Shown one piece after another: positions 53,449 to 64,000 of a stretch of 64,000 nucleotides of DNA (within the stretch, counting starts at the first letter, position 1; the number at the start of each line of letters is the position of its first letter). The stretch covers positions 1 to 64,000 of the forward strand of contig NZ_PPFE01000006.1 of assembly GCF_002917925.1 (NCBI RefSeq), in the 5' to 3' direction. A model generated the notes under the pieces. The model searched no databases and was not told the origin of the DNA. It saw only the letters and a list, made by a program, of their open reading frames with translations. This DNA comes from Roseovarius confluentis (GTDB lineage: Bacteria; Pseudomonadota; Alphaproteobacteria; Rhodobacterales; Rhodobacteraceae). Position numbers and translations under genes: made by a program.

Positions 53449-54145
53449 AACGCCGCTGCAACTTCTCGCGCAGCCGCGCCATGCCGCCGGGGACCAGCAC
53501 AAAGGACAGAAAGAACCCGCCGACGAAGCCGCCGATATCGGCCACCCATGTGAAATTGTTGCCATAGAGCAGCCCGAAGATCAGTTGCAGCCCCAGCAGA
53601 ACGCCGATCATCACGAAAGCCCGCATCTGGTTTTCGCCGATCGCCCCCAATTGCAGCCAGACAAGGCAGGTAAAGCCCCCGATCAGGCCATAGACGCCGG
53701 GGAAACCCCCTATTAACCCCGGCCCGTCAGGATAGATCAGGCCAAAGACCAGCGCGCCGAAGATGGATGAGGCGAAAAATAAAATCGCCACCGCCCACCC
53801 GGCCATGCGCTCGGCCACGAATTTGCCGATGGCCAGCGTCATCACGATGGCGAAAACCGCCTGAAGAAGGCTGGCGTGAACGAACGGATAAGTGACGAAG
53901 CGGATAAGATAATCAATCCTTAACTGACCGGTCTCCAGCATCCAGGTCATCGCCCGGTTGGAAAACCCGAATTGCTGGATGGTCGAGATTCGCCAGCCGA
54001 TCGCCTCGGGCCCACCGGCGAGGCCACGTGCGCCCAACTGGAACACCGCCTCGGCGGCGGCCATGGCGGCCACGATGACCAGCACCAGCGGCGGGATCGG
54101 GTTGACCGGGCTGTCGCCGGGACCTGTGGCTCGGGGATCGGACAT
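53447..54145 (-). CDS. Rhomboid-fold membrane protein lacking the catalytic dyad
   Basis: A 232-residue protein with six predicted membrane helices in the rhomboid arrangement. The expected Ser loop GxSG is replaced by GGFPGVYGLIG, so Pro149 stands at the Ser position. The expected His in AHIGG is Asp203 (WVADIGGFVGGFFLSF). The loop residues equivalent to GlpG His150/Asn154 are also changed (HASLLQAVFAIV). It keeps the fold but should not be a protease. Known inactive rhomboids act as chaperones or retention factors. Neighbouring murJ converges on it. Confidence 0.85.
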   Translation of the reverse strand: MSDPRATGPGDSPVNPIPPLVLVIVAAMAAAEAVFQLGARGLAGGPEAIGWRISTIQQFGFSNRAMTWMLETGQLRIDYLIRFVTYPFVHASLLQAVFAIVMTLAIGKFVAERMAGWAVAILFFASSIFGALVFGLIYPDGPGLIGGFPGVYGLIGGFTCLVWLQLGAIGENQMRAFVMIGVLLGLQLIFGLLYGNNFTWVADIGGFVGGFFLSFVLVPGGMARLREKLQRR

Positions 54146-54219
54146 CGGTGTGGCCTCCTTGACGGCTGTTGGCCGCAGCAGTAAGCGAGGCGGACACGAA
54201 TTTCCAGACGGAGTCCGCC

Positions 54220-55239
54220 ATGGCCGAGGCCAGCTTCACCCCCCGCGTCTTCTCGGGCATCCAGCCGTCCGGCAACCTGCATCTGGGCAATTACCTCGGT
54301 GCGCTGAAACGCTTTGCCGACAGCCAGAACAGCGGGGTCGAGTCGATCTTCTGCATGGTCGACATGCACGCCATCACCGTCTGGCAGGACCCCGAGGCCC
54401 TGCGCCGCGCCACCCGCGAACTGACCGCGGGCTTCATCGCCTCTGGCGTCGATCCGGCGCGGTCGGTCCTCTTCAACCAAAGCCAGGTCTCGGCCCATGC
54501 CGAACTGGCCTGGATCTTCAACTGCGTCGCCCGCATGGGCTGGATGAAGCGGATGACCCAGTGGAAGGACAAGGCCGGCAAGAACCAGGAAAACGCCTCG
54601 CTTGGCCTTTTCGCCTACCCCGCGCTGATGGCCGCCGACATCCTGGCCTACCACGCTACGCATGTGCCTGTGGGCGAGGATCAGAAGCAGCACCTGGAAC
54701 TGACGCGCGACATCGCGATCAAGTTCAACAACGATTTCGAGGTCGATTTTTTCCCCATCACCGAGCCGGTGATCGAGGGGGCAGCCACCCGCGTCATGAG
54801 CCTTCGGGACGGGTCCAAGAAAATGTCGAAGTCCGATCCGTCCGATATGTCCCGGATCAACCTCACGGACGATGCCGACACGATTTCCAAGAAGATCCGC
54901 AAGGCCAAGACCGATCCCGAGCCGCTGCCCTCGGACGCCGAAGGGCTGGAGGACCGCCCCGAGGCCCGCAACCTGGTGAACATCTACGCGGCGCTCAACG
55001 ACCAGAGCGTCGATGGCGTGATGCGCGACGTGGGCGGGCAGCAGTTCGGCACGTTCAAGCCCGCGCTGGCCGAGCTGGCGGTGGAAAAGCTGGCGCCGAT
55101 TTCCCAAGAGATGGCCCGCCTGATGCAGGACGCCGCCGAGATCGACCGCATCCTGTCGGACGGCGCCGGAAAGGCCCGCGAGATCGCCGCGCCGATCCTC
55201 AAACGCACCAAGGACATCGTCGGCATGGTCGGCGCCTGA
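54220..55239 (+). CDS. trpS: Tryptophan-tRNA ligase
   Basis: A 339-residue class I synthetase. The HIGH-like motif is in [20 protein letters not shown] and the KMSKS motif in [33 protein letters not shown] and [14 protein letters not shown] text ([20 protein letters not shown]) are TrpS signatures. It charges tRNA-Trp. ATG 54220 follows GGAG; the in-frame ATG at 54169 lies in the divergent promoter region. Association with murJ and glnD is conserved in many alphaproteobacteria. Confidence 0.96.
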   Translation: MAEASFTPRVFSGIQPSGNLHLGNYLGALKRFADSQNSGVESIFCMVDMHAITVWQDPEALRRATRELTAGFIASGVDPARSVLFNQSQVSAHAELAWIFNCVARMGWMKRMTQWKDKAGKNQENASLGLFAYPALMAADILAYHATHVPVGEDQKQHLELTRDIAIKFNNDFEVDFFPITEPVIEGAATRVMSLRDGSKKMSKSDPSDMSRINLTDDADTISKKIRKAKTDPEPLPSDAEGLEDRPEARNLVNIYAALNDQSVDGVMRDVGGQQFGTFKPALAELAVEKLAPISQEMARLMQDAAEIDRILSDGAGKAREIAAPILKRTKDIVGMVGA

Positions 55240-55277
55240 CCCGATTGAGTGGCTTCGCCACGCTCGATTGAAGGGCA

Positions 55278-55328
55278 TGAGGGGCGCTGCGCCTCAAACA
55301 CCCCGGAGTATTTGCGGCAAGAAAAGCC
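55278..55328 (+). repeat. Hairpin plus GAGTATTT intergenic element after trpS
   Basis: A GC hairpin (GAGGGGCGCTGCGCCTC, about 55279-55295) is followed by CCCCGGAGTATTTGCGGCAA (55301-55320) and GAAAAGCC. The GAGTATTTnnGGCAAGAAAA part matches the element between the GST and comM. It lies downstream of trpS in the same orientation and may act in termination or RNA processing. Confidence 0.6.
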
Positions 55329-55421
55329 TCTGCATTTTCGCACGATCTCTGCGTCAGTGCGCGGAATTGCGCGGTGCGTTCAACTGGCCCATCTATGGCG
55401 CAAGCAAGAAAGGGTCATATC

Positions 55422-55907
55422 ATGACATTCACAACGCATCCTGAAACCCGTATCGGCCACGTGCACCTGCGCGTGTCGGATCTGGAACGGGCCATCGCCT
55501 TCTATTCCGGCGTTCTGGGCTTCGAGCTTCAGCAGCGCTATGGCACCGAGGCCGCATTTCTATCCGCGGGCGGCTACCACCATCACATCGGCCTGAACAC
55601 CTGGGAGAGCAAGGGTGGCACGCCGCCCCCGTCCGGGCATACGGGCCTTTACCATACGGCATTCCTCTACCCCGATCGCACCGCGTTGGCGCAAGCTTTG
55701 AAACGCGTGCTGGAGGCGGGCATCGCGCTGGAAGGCGCCGCCGATCATGGCGTCAGCGAGGCGGTCTACCTGTCCGACCCCGATGGCAACGGCGTCGAGC
55801 TTTACCGTGACCGCGCCCCCGAAGACTGGCCGCGCGACGCGCAGGGCAATCTCAAGATGGCCAACAGCCGGCTGGATATCGAGGCTTTGCTGGCCGAAGC
55901 CGGCTGA
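55422..55907 (+). CDS. VOC superfamily (glyoxalase/extradiol dioxygenase-like) protein
   Basis: A 161-residue single-unit VOC protein. IGHVHLRVSDLERAIAFYSG, GGYHHHIGLNTWESKG, YHTAFLYPDR and LSDPDGNGVELYRDR give the repeated beta-alpha-beta metal-site pattern (His in HVHLRV, His in LYHTAF, Glu in VELYRD). Such proteins bind a divalent metal. The sequence resembles half-size catechol-2,3-dioxygenase-like (CatE) members, but substrate is unknown. ATG 55422 gives the family start. Confidence 0.86.
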   Translation: MTFTTHPETRIGHVHLRVSDLERAIAFYSGVLGFELQQRYGTEAAFLSAGGYHHHIGLNTWESKGGTPPPSGHTGLYHTAFLYPDRTALAQALKRVLEAGIALEGAADHGVSEAVYLSDPDGNGVELYRDRAPEDWPRDAQGNLKMANSRLDIEALLAEAG

Positions 55908-55963
55908 CACCTCTGGACCCTTTGGGCGACCGGGCTTAGGGTCCGCGCCAAAGGGAGGCGACC

Positions 55964-56827
55964 ATGGCCACAGGCAGCAACATCCGGACCTATTTCAACG
56001 GCACCTGGCATGACGGGGATATCCCGGTGATGCGCGCCGCCGATCACGGCATGTGGCTGGGCTCGAACGTCTTCGACGGGGCCCGGTTCGCCCACGGGCT
56101 GACTCCGGACCTCGACCGGCACTGCGCCCGCGTGAACGCTTCGGCCGAGGCGCTGATGGTCACGCCGACCGTGTCGGTGCAGGACATGGTCGAGATCGTG
56201 CAGGACGGGCTGAAAGCCTACGCCCCTGATGCGGCCGTCTATATCCGCCCGATGTACTGGGCGATCGAGGGCGGCATGTCGGCCATCGTGCCCAAGGACG
56301 GCGGCGCCACCGGCTTTGCCATCAGCCTTGAGGAAATCCCCATGGCCCCGCCCGAGCATTCGGCCACCATCACCCGCACGCGCTTTCGCCGCCCGGTGCT
56401 GGAGGACGCGGTGGTCAACGCCAAGGCCGCCTGTCTTTACCCCAACAACGCCCGGATGCTGGCCGAGGCGAAATCCAAGGGCTTCACCAACGCGCTGGTG
56501 GCCGACGCGCTTGGCAACGTGGCCGAAGCCGCCACCGCCAACGCCTTTGCCGTCAAGGATGGCGAGGTCTTCACGCCCGTGCCCAACGGAACCTTCCTGG
56601 CCGGGATCACCCGCGCGCGGCATATCGAGAACCTGCGCACCGACGGCGTGACCGTGCATGAATGCGTCATGTCCTTTGACGATTTCCACGATGCCGACGA
56701 GGTCTTTCTGTCCGGCAACATGATGAAGGTCATTCCGGTCACGGCGTTTGACGACACCAACTACCAGATCGGACCGGTCACGCGCCGGGTGCGCGAGATG
56801 TACTGGGACTGGGCGGCCAGCGCCTGA
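55964..56827 (+). CDS. Class IV aminotransferase (branched-chain aminotransferase family)
   Basis: A 287-residue PLP enzyme. The catalytic Lys is in EDAVVNAKAACLYPNNARML. GNVAEAATANAFAVKDGEVF and FLAGITRARHIENL are the fold-IV signatures, and GMWLGSNVFDGARFAHG is the N-terminal region. It would transaminate branched-chain amino acids; Rhodobacteraceae often carry several members, and D-amino-acid or lyase activity cannot be excluded. Conserved Ala-rich EAATAN rather than EGTGEN hints at a divergent member. Confidence 0.9.
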   Translation: MATGSNIRTYFNGTWHDGDIPVMRAADHGMWLGSNVFDGARFAHGLTPDLDRHCARVNASAEALMVTPTVSVQDMVEIVQDGLKAYAPDAAVYIRPMYWAIEGGMSAIVPKDGGATGFAISLEEIPMAPPEHSATITRTRFRRPVLEDAVVNAKAACLYPNNARMLAEAKSKGFTNALVADALGNVAEAATANAFAVKDGEVFTPVPNGTFLAGITRARHIENLRTDGVTVHECVMSFDDFHDADEVFLSGNMMKVIPVTAFDDTNYQIGPVTRRVREMYWDWAASA

Positions 56828-56833
56828 GCTCGC

Positions 56834-57301
56834 TCAGGCCGCCGCGTCGTAGCTGGAAAAGACCTCGGTGCTGCCGTCCCGCAGGATCAGGTGCACGTCA
56901 TAGGCCTCGCGCCGGTCCTCCGGTCCCATCCCCGGCGAGCCGTAGGGCATCCCCGGCACCGCAAGGCCCACCGCGTCGGGGCGCTCGTCCAGCAGGCGGC
57001 GGATATCGGCGGGCGGCACGTGACCTTCGATCATGTACCCATCGACCTTGGCCGTGTGGCACGAGATCATCTGCTGCGGAATGCCGTTGTCGATCTTGTA
57101 GCGCGACAGGATCGTGCCGAACACATCCTCGCTGGTCACGGCAAAGCCGTCGCCTTGCAGAATGTCCATCCACGCGCCGCAGCAGCCACAGTTGGGATCT
57201 TTCATCACGTGAATGGCCGGGCCGGATTGCGCCAGACCAGCGAGCGGGGCCGTGGCCACCAGACCGGCGGCACCGGCGAGAAGGTTGCGTCGGGTCAGCA
57301 T
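56834..57301 (-). CDS. DUF411 metal-binding protein with Tat-like signal
   Basis: A 155-residue protein. The N-terminus MLTRRNLLAGAAGLVATAPL resembles a Tat signal with twin arginine. The mature part is DUF411: VMKDPNCGCCGAWMDILQGD with CxCC, GYMIEGHVPPADIRRLL and AVGLAVPGMPYGSPGMG. The family is tied to copper handling in the periplasm. It converges on the aminotransferase gene with a six-base gap. Confidence 0.9.
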   Translation of the reverse strand: MLTRRNLLAGAAGLVATAPLAGLAQSGPAIHVMKDPNCGCCGAWMDILQGDGFAVTSEDVFGTILSRYKIDNGIPQQMISCHTAKVDGYMIEGHVPPADIRRLLDERPDAVGLAVPGMPYGSPGMGPEDRREAYDVHLILRDGSTEVFSSYDAAA

Positions 57302-57451
57302 AGGCGGTCTCCTTGCATATTTGGTTGGCGCGAAGTTTGGACAGGATCACACACTGTCGTCAACCACTCGCCCCCGCACCCGGCATCACATCCGGGTGAC
57401 CCGTTCCGCCGCCTAACGCAGCGTCGGGCGTGACAATCGCGGCTGACGTGA

Positions 57452-59533
<2,082 letters not shown>

Positions 59534-59571
59534 GTCTTGTCGCCGCCAACGCCCGGCCCTAGGGTCGCGCC

Positions 59572-60507
59572 ATGCCCGTCTGCGCCTTCGATATCGCCCC
59601 CGATGGCACCGCCCGCCCGGCCTCGGAAAACGGTCCGGACAAAGGTTATGCCTGGTGGCATTTCGACCTTGCCGATCCGGAGCTACCGGCGTGGCTTGAG
59701 GCGCGCGTTCCGTCCATCCCGGCCACCGCGCTTTTGGCCCCGGAAACCCGGCCGCGCTGTGACCGCTACGGCGACGGGCTGATGCTGAACCTGCGCGGCG
59801 TGAACCTCAACGCAGACGGCCCCGCCGACCAGATGGTGGCCGTGCGCATGTGGGTGACCGAGCGCCTGGTCGTGACAGTGCGCAAGCGCCGGGTCTTCGC
59901 CATCGACGCCATCCGGGAAGACGCGGCCAACGGCGACGCGCCCGCCAGCCCGGTCGCCTTCGTGCATGACCTCGCGCAGCGGCTCATGACGCGGGTGCAG
60001 GACACGGTCTTCGACCTCAGCCGCCGCGTGGACGACATGGAAGACAGCGTCGAGGACGACGATGAAGATCCGCCCGAGGATCTGGCCGAGGATCAGCGCA
60101 TGGCGATCCGCCTGCGCCGCTACCTCGCCCCTCAGCGCGACGCGCTGATCGCGCTCGTCGGCACCGACAGCGAGCTTGTCACGTCCGACGCCCGCGCGCG
60201 GCTGCGCGAGTTGGGCAACCTGGCAAAGCTGGCGGTCGAGGAACTGGAATCGATGATCGGGCGGATGGAGGCCGTGCAGGACCATCACGCCACTCAGGCC
60301 GACCAGCGGCAGAACCGCAACGGCTATATCCTGTCGATCGTCGCGGCGGTCTTCCTGCCGCTCGGGTTCATCACCGGCCTTTTCGGCGTGAACGTGGCGG
60401 GGATGCCCGGTGTGGACACCCCCTGGGCCTTCGCCGCCCTGTGTCTTGTGCTGGTGGTCCTGACCGTCGGCGCAGTCTGGATCTTGCGAAAGCTGAAGTG
60501 GATCTGA
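59572..60507 (+). CDS. CorA/ZntB-family divalent cation transporter
   Basis: A 311-residue protein. A long cytoplasmic domain (GLMLNLRGVNLNADGPADQM) precedes coiled-coil helices (about 150-240). Two C-terminal membrane helices follow. The pore motif after the first is GVN (LFGVNVAGMPG) instead of CorA's GMN, as in ZntB. This suggests zinc rather than magnesium transport. It follows fadH by 38 bases but need not share its role. Confidence 0.88.
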   Translation: MPVCAFDIAPDGTARPASENGPDKGYAWWHFDLADPELPAWLEARVPSIPATALLAPETRPRCDRYGDGLMLNLRGVNLNADGPADQMVAVRMWVTERLVVTVRKRRVFAIDAIREDAANGDAPASPVAFVHDLAQRLMTRVQDTVFDLSRRVDDMEDSVEDDDEDPPEDLAEDQRMAIRLRRYLAPQRDALIALVGTDSELVTSDARARLRELGNLAKLAVEELESMIGRMEAVQDHHATQADQRQNRNGYILSIVAAVFLPLGFITGLFGVNVAGMPGVDTPWAFAALCLVLVVLTVGAVWILRKLKWI

Positions 60508-60513
60508 CCGCGC

Positions 60514-60954
60514 CTACTCGACCGTGATCGTAATCTGGTCCGACGTCACCGGCGGGTCGTGTGGCACATGGTTCATGTCACCCAGCACCAGTTGCAGCGT
60601 GTGCTCGCCCGGCTCCAGGTCCAGTTCCACCTGCGTCTGACCACCGCCGAAATGCACGTGGTTCTCATCCGACGGGATTGCGGATTGCAGTTCCTCCTCG
60701 CCATCGGGGCCTTCGCCCAGAGGCGCGCGGTCCACCAGGATATGGTGGTGCCCGGTATTCTCTTTTTCGGTGCCGGCAGGCGCCACGCCCATGCCGCTCA
60801 GGCCGAACACGACTTTCACAGGGGCCGAGACGGTCGCGCCGTCTTCAAGATTGACGAAATACACCTCTGCGCCGTCGGGGACTGGTGTGCCTTGGGCAAA
60901 GGCCATCGAGGCGGTCAGCACCAAAGCGGCGGCAGTCTTGGCAAGAAGTTTCAT
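60514..60954 (-). CDS. Exported DUF4399 protein
   Basis: A 146-residue protein with Sec signal MKLLAKTAAALVLTASMAFA. The mature domain reads VYFVNLEDGATVSAPVKVVF, TGHHHILVD, HVHFGGGQTQVELDLEPGEH and LGDMNHVPHDPP. The His-rich pattern matches DUF4399, whose role is unknown; metal binding is a reasonable guess. ATG 60954 follows GGGAGA and gives a clean signal peptide; longer frames do not. Confidence 0.85.
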   Translation of the reverse strand: MKLLAKTAAALVLTASMAFAQGTPVPDGAEVYFVNLEDGATVSAPVKVVFGLSGMGVAPAGTEKENTGHHHILVDRAPLGEGPDGEEELQSAIPSDENHVHFGGGQTQVELDLEPGEHTLQLVLGDMNHVPHDPPVTSDQITITVE

Positions 60955-61196
60955 GCGAGCTCTCCCTTGTTCGAATCCCGCAGGCGCCGCGTTGCCTGAA
61001 CGAACCTGCGACATTGCTAGACATGGGGCGCGCGGGCAACACGGCAAGGTGGCAGGCTCCGGATCAAGGCGCAAACATGTTTCCGGGCCACGAACGATGC
61101 ACCACAAAACCAAGATATTGTCTGGCCCGCGCCGCAGTTGTGCCTGAATTTCCCGCGATACCTTCAATTCAACAATAAATGACGAGGGTATCGAGA

Positions 61197-62102
61197 ATGG
61201 ATCGCCTTACCGAAATGGAGGCCTTTGCGACCGTCGTGGACCAGGGTGGGTTCACCGACGCCGCGCGCAAGATGGGCATCTCCAAATCCGCCGTATCCAA
61301 GCACGTCTCGTCGCTCGAGGCCCGACTGGGTGCGCGCCTGCTGAACCGGACCACCCGCCGGGTCAGCCCGACGGAAATCGGTTTGGCCTATTACGACCGT
61401 GCCCTGCGCGTGCTCAACGATGCGGGCGAGGCGGATGCGCTGGTCAGTTCCATGCAGTCCGACCCCTCGGGCCTCTTGCGCATCTCGGTGGCCACCGATT
61501 TCGGTGTGAATCACCTCAGTCCGATACTTGGGCAGTTCCTCGACGATTTCCCCGACATCACCGTGAACATGGTGCTCAACAACCGCTACGTCGAGCTGAT
61601 CTCCGAGGGCTTCGACATGGCGATCCGAATCGGCGAACTGGAAGACAGCACCCTGCGCGCCCGCAAGCTGACCGAGACCACGAAGCGTATGATCGCCAGC
61701 CCGAGCTACCTGGAGAAACACGGCCGGCCCGGCAAGATCGACGATCTGAACGAGCACAAGCTCCTGCATTATTCCAGCCAGTCCAACGGCTCGGTCTGGA
61801 AGCTGACCGCGCCCTCGGGCGAAAAACGCCAGGTACGCACCGCGGGTGGCCTGTCGGTCAATGACGGCCAGTCGCTCCTGAACGCCGCGATCTCTGGCCT
61901 TGGCATCGCCTACCTGCCCAGCTTTCTTTACGCCAACGCGCTGAAAGAGGGGCACGTGGTCGACGTCATCCCCGACCTGCCGATGGAAACCCAAGGCATC
62001 TACGCGGTGTATCCCCCGGGCCGCTTCACACAGCCCAAGGTCCGCGCCTTTATCGACTTCCTCGTCCACGCCTTCGCCGAGAAGGGCCCGACGGACTGGT
62101 AA
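61197..62102 (+). CDS. LysR-family transcriptional regulator
   Basis: A 301-residue LTTR. The N-terminal HTH is MEAFATVVDQGGFTDAARKM, with GISKSAVSKHVSSLEARLGA, followed by the effector domain (LRISVATDFGVNHLSPILGQ, then GFDMAIRIGELEDSTLRARK). The style is that of the CrgA/DhcR group. ATG 61197 gives the standard spacing to the HTH; ATG 61179 is also possible. No obvious target lies divergent except the DUF4399 gene. A strong terminator follows. Confidence 0.92.
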   Translation: MDRLTEMEAFATVVDQGGFTDAARKMGISKSAVSKHVSSLEARLGARLLNRTTRRVSPTEIGLAYYDRALRVLNDAGEADALVSSMQSDPSGLLRISVATDFGVNHLSPILGQFLDDFPDITVNMVLNNRYVELISEGFDMAIRIGELEDSTLRARKLTETTKRMIASPSYLEKHGRPGKIDDLNEHKLLHYSSQSNGSVWKLTAPSGEKRQVRTAGGLSVNDGQSLLNAAISGLGIAYLPSFLYANALKEGHVVDVIPDLPMETQGIYAVYPPGRFTQPKVRAFIDFLVHAFAEKGPTDW

Positions 62103-62131
62103 GATTTTCCTCCGCCTGCCAGGCAACCTGA

Positions 62132-62161
62132 CCCCGGGCGGCGCGCCACCCGGGGCTTTTT
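62132..62161 (+). terminator. Rho-independent terminator after the LysR gene
   Basis: CCCCGGG (62132-62138) pairs with CCCGGGG (62149-62155), with a GC-rich ten-base loop that can extend the stem. CTTTTT follows. It lies between the convergent LysR and radical-SAM genes. Confidence 0.85.
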
Positions 62162-62168
62162 CGCATCC

Positions 62169-63230
<1,062 letters not shown>

Positions 63231-63284
63231 CGCCGGTCGTTTTCCTCCATGATCCTGCCTACCAAATAGGCATGCGATCCCGAA

Positions 63285-64000
63285 ATGAACAGTGAACCCG
63301 ACCCCATGATGCGCCAACCAGCCGTCGCCGGAACCTTCTACCCGGCCGAGCCCGACGCGCTCTGGTCCGAGGCCGAAAGCTGCATCACCCGTGGCACCAG
63401 CGGCTGGCGGCCCGAAGGCTCGGTGCCCCGCGCGATCATCTCGCCCCATGCCGGCTATCGCTTTTCCGGCTGGCTGGCCGGCGCGGCGTGGCGGGCTACC
63501 GCACGCGGGCGCCCCTCGACCATCGTCATCCTGTCGCCGTCGCATGCGCACGCCTTCGAGGGCATCGCCCTGCCCTCGCAAAAGGGCTACGCCATGCCCG
63601 GTTTCGACGTGATGATCGACCGCGCAGCTGCCAACAGCCTCGTGCAGGCAGGGCTGGCCCATGTCGAGGACGCTGCCCATGACCGCGAGCACGGCATCGA
63701 GACGCAGCTTGCTTTCCTGCACCGCCTGCATCCCCGCGCCAAGGTGGTGCCGCTCGTCATCGGCAACGCCCCCCAAGACCAGGTGTCCGCCGCCATCGAC
63801 CACCTCAGTGCGCTGGACCAGCCGCTTTTCGTCCTGTCCAGCGACCTCAGCCATTTCCTGCCCCGCGAGGCGGCGGACGCCAAGGACACCGAGACCGCCA
63901 AGCTGCTGGAAACCTCCAAGGGCAAGATGCTCACATCCCGTCATGCCTGCGGCGCAAGCGGTATAGCAGGGTTCCTCGCCTCGAAGACGGGCGCGGGCCT
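63285..64000 (+). CDS. amrB: AmmeMemoRadiSam system protein B (Memo family), partial
   Basis: About 238 residues, open at the window end. The Memo signatures are RQPAVAGTFYPAEPDALWSE, ISPHAGYRFSGWLAGAAW, LSPSHAHAFEGIALP, DAAHDREHGIETQLAFLHRL and VLSSDLSHFLP, with the His/Asp/Glu of a metal-dioxygenase-like pocket. In this system it is often fused or linked to an AMMECR1 domain, which may follow past the window. Starts at 63285 and 63306 are both possible; neither has a clear ribosome site. It is divergent from amrS across about 55 bases. Confidence 0.9.
   Translation, partial: MNSEPDPMMRQPAVAGTFYPAEPDALWSEAESCITRGTSGWRPEGSVPRAIISPHAGYRFSGWLAGAAWRATARGRPSTIVILSPSHAHAFEGIALPSQKGYAMPGFDVMIDRAAANSLVQAGLAHVEDAAHDREHGIETQLAFLHRLHPRAKVVPLVIGNAPQDQVSAAIDHLSALDQPLFVLSSDLSHFLPREAADAKDTETAKLLETSKGKMLTSRHACGASGIAGFLASKTGAG

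Noticed and set aside
55240..55272. Terminator directly after trpS (GAGTGGCttcGCCACGCTC)
   Set aside because: The hairpin is imperfect and has no T-tract. The GAGTATTT element just downstream is the more distinctive structure.

Overview
The window is high-GC DNA with densely packed genes, many joined by ATGA-type overlaps. It looks like a chromosome of the alphaproteobacterial family Rhodobacteraceae (Roseobacter-like). The signs are the RpoHII-type sigma factor, the glnD-murJ-trpS neighbourhood, coaBC-dut-moeB linkage, tripartite tricarboxylate transporter (TctABC) use, a RirA-like iron box and several palindromic intergenic repeats of the kind common in alphaproteobacteria. No rRNA, tRNA or CRISPR array was seen.

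Region 1 (1-16.3 kb) is an accessory catabolic island. It holds a thiol dioxygenase with the residue set of 3-mercaptopropionate dioxygenases, two CaiB/BaiF CoA-transferases (one cut by the window edge), two single-chain ADP-forming acyl-CoA synthetases, an enoyl-CoA hydratase, a TctABC uptake system, a sulfite-oxidase-type molybdoenzyme without an export signal, a zinc alcohol dehydrogenase and two IclR regulators. I read it as uptake and CoA-dependent breakdown of a mercapto-, sulfino- or thioether carboxylic acid with intracellular sulfite disposal. A 15-bp motif occurs as a pair with starts 20 bp apart in front of three of its transcription units. The flank carries decayed genes (a TRAP transporter and an aldehyde dehydrogenase) and ends at a frameshifted IS6-family transposase, so the island has been remodelled.

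Region 2 (17.3-27.2 kb) is an iron-siderophore uptake locus on the minus strand: periplasmic binding protein, two FecCD permeases, ATPase, TonB-dependent receptor and siderophore-interacting reductase. Upstream lie a ModE-type HTH/periplasmic-binding-fold regulator and a divergent aldehyde dehydrogenase. TATGC palindromes flank the regulator on both sides.

Region 3 (27.4-48.3 kb) is mostly housekeeping: a C-terminally shortened error-prone polymerase DnaE2 ending in a palindrome, RppH, an M3 peptidase, a membrane-anchored MoeB/ThiF-like protein, dUTPase, CoaBC, RpoHII, a degenerate CobU-like protein with a histidine phosphatase, a GST with an extra cysteine domain, ComM, an esterase, GshB, YraN, RsmI, an LpoA-like lipoprotein and GlnD.

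Region 4 (48.3-64 kb) has an orphan contractile-tail tube protein, a palindrome cluster and a trimethylamine-dehydrogenase-like flavoenzyme inserted between glnD and murJ. Then come MurJ, a rhomboid-fold protein lacking both catalytic residues, TrpS, a VOC protein, a class IV aminotransferase, a DUF411 protein, 2,4-dienoyl-CoA reductase, a CorA/ZntB transporter, a DUF4399 protein, a LysR regulator and a divergent AmmeMemoRadiSam pair cut by the window end.
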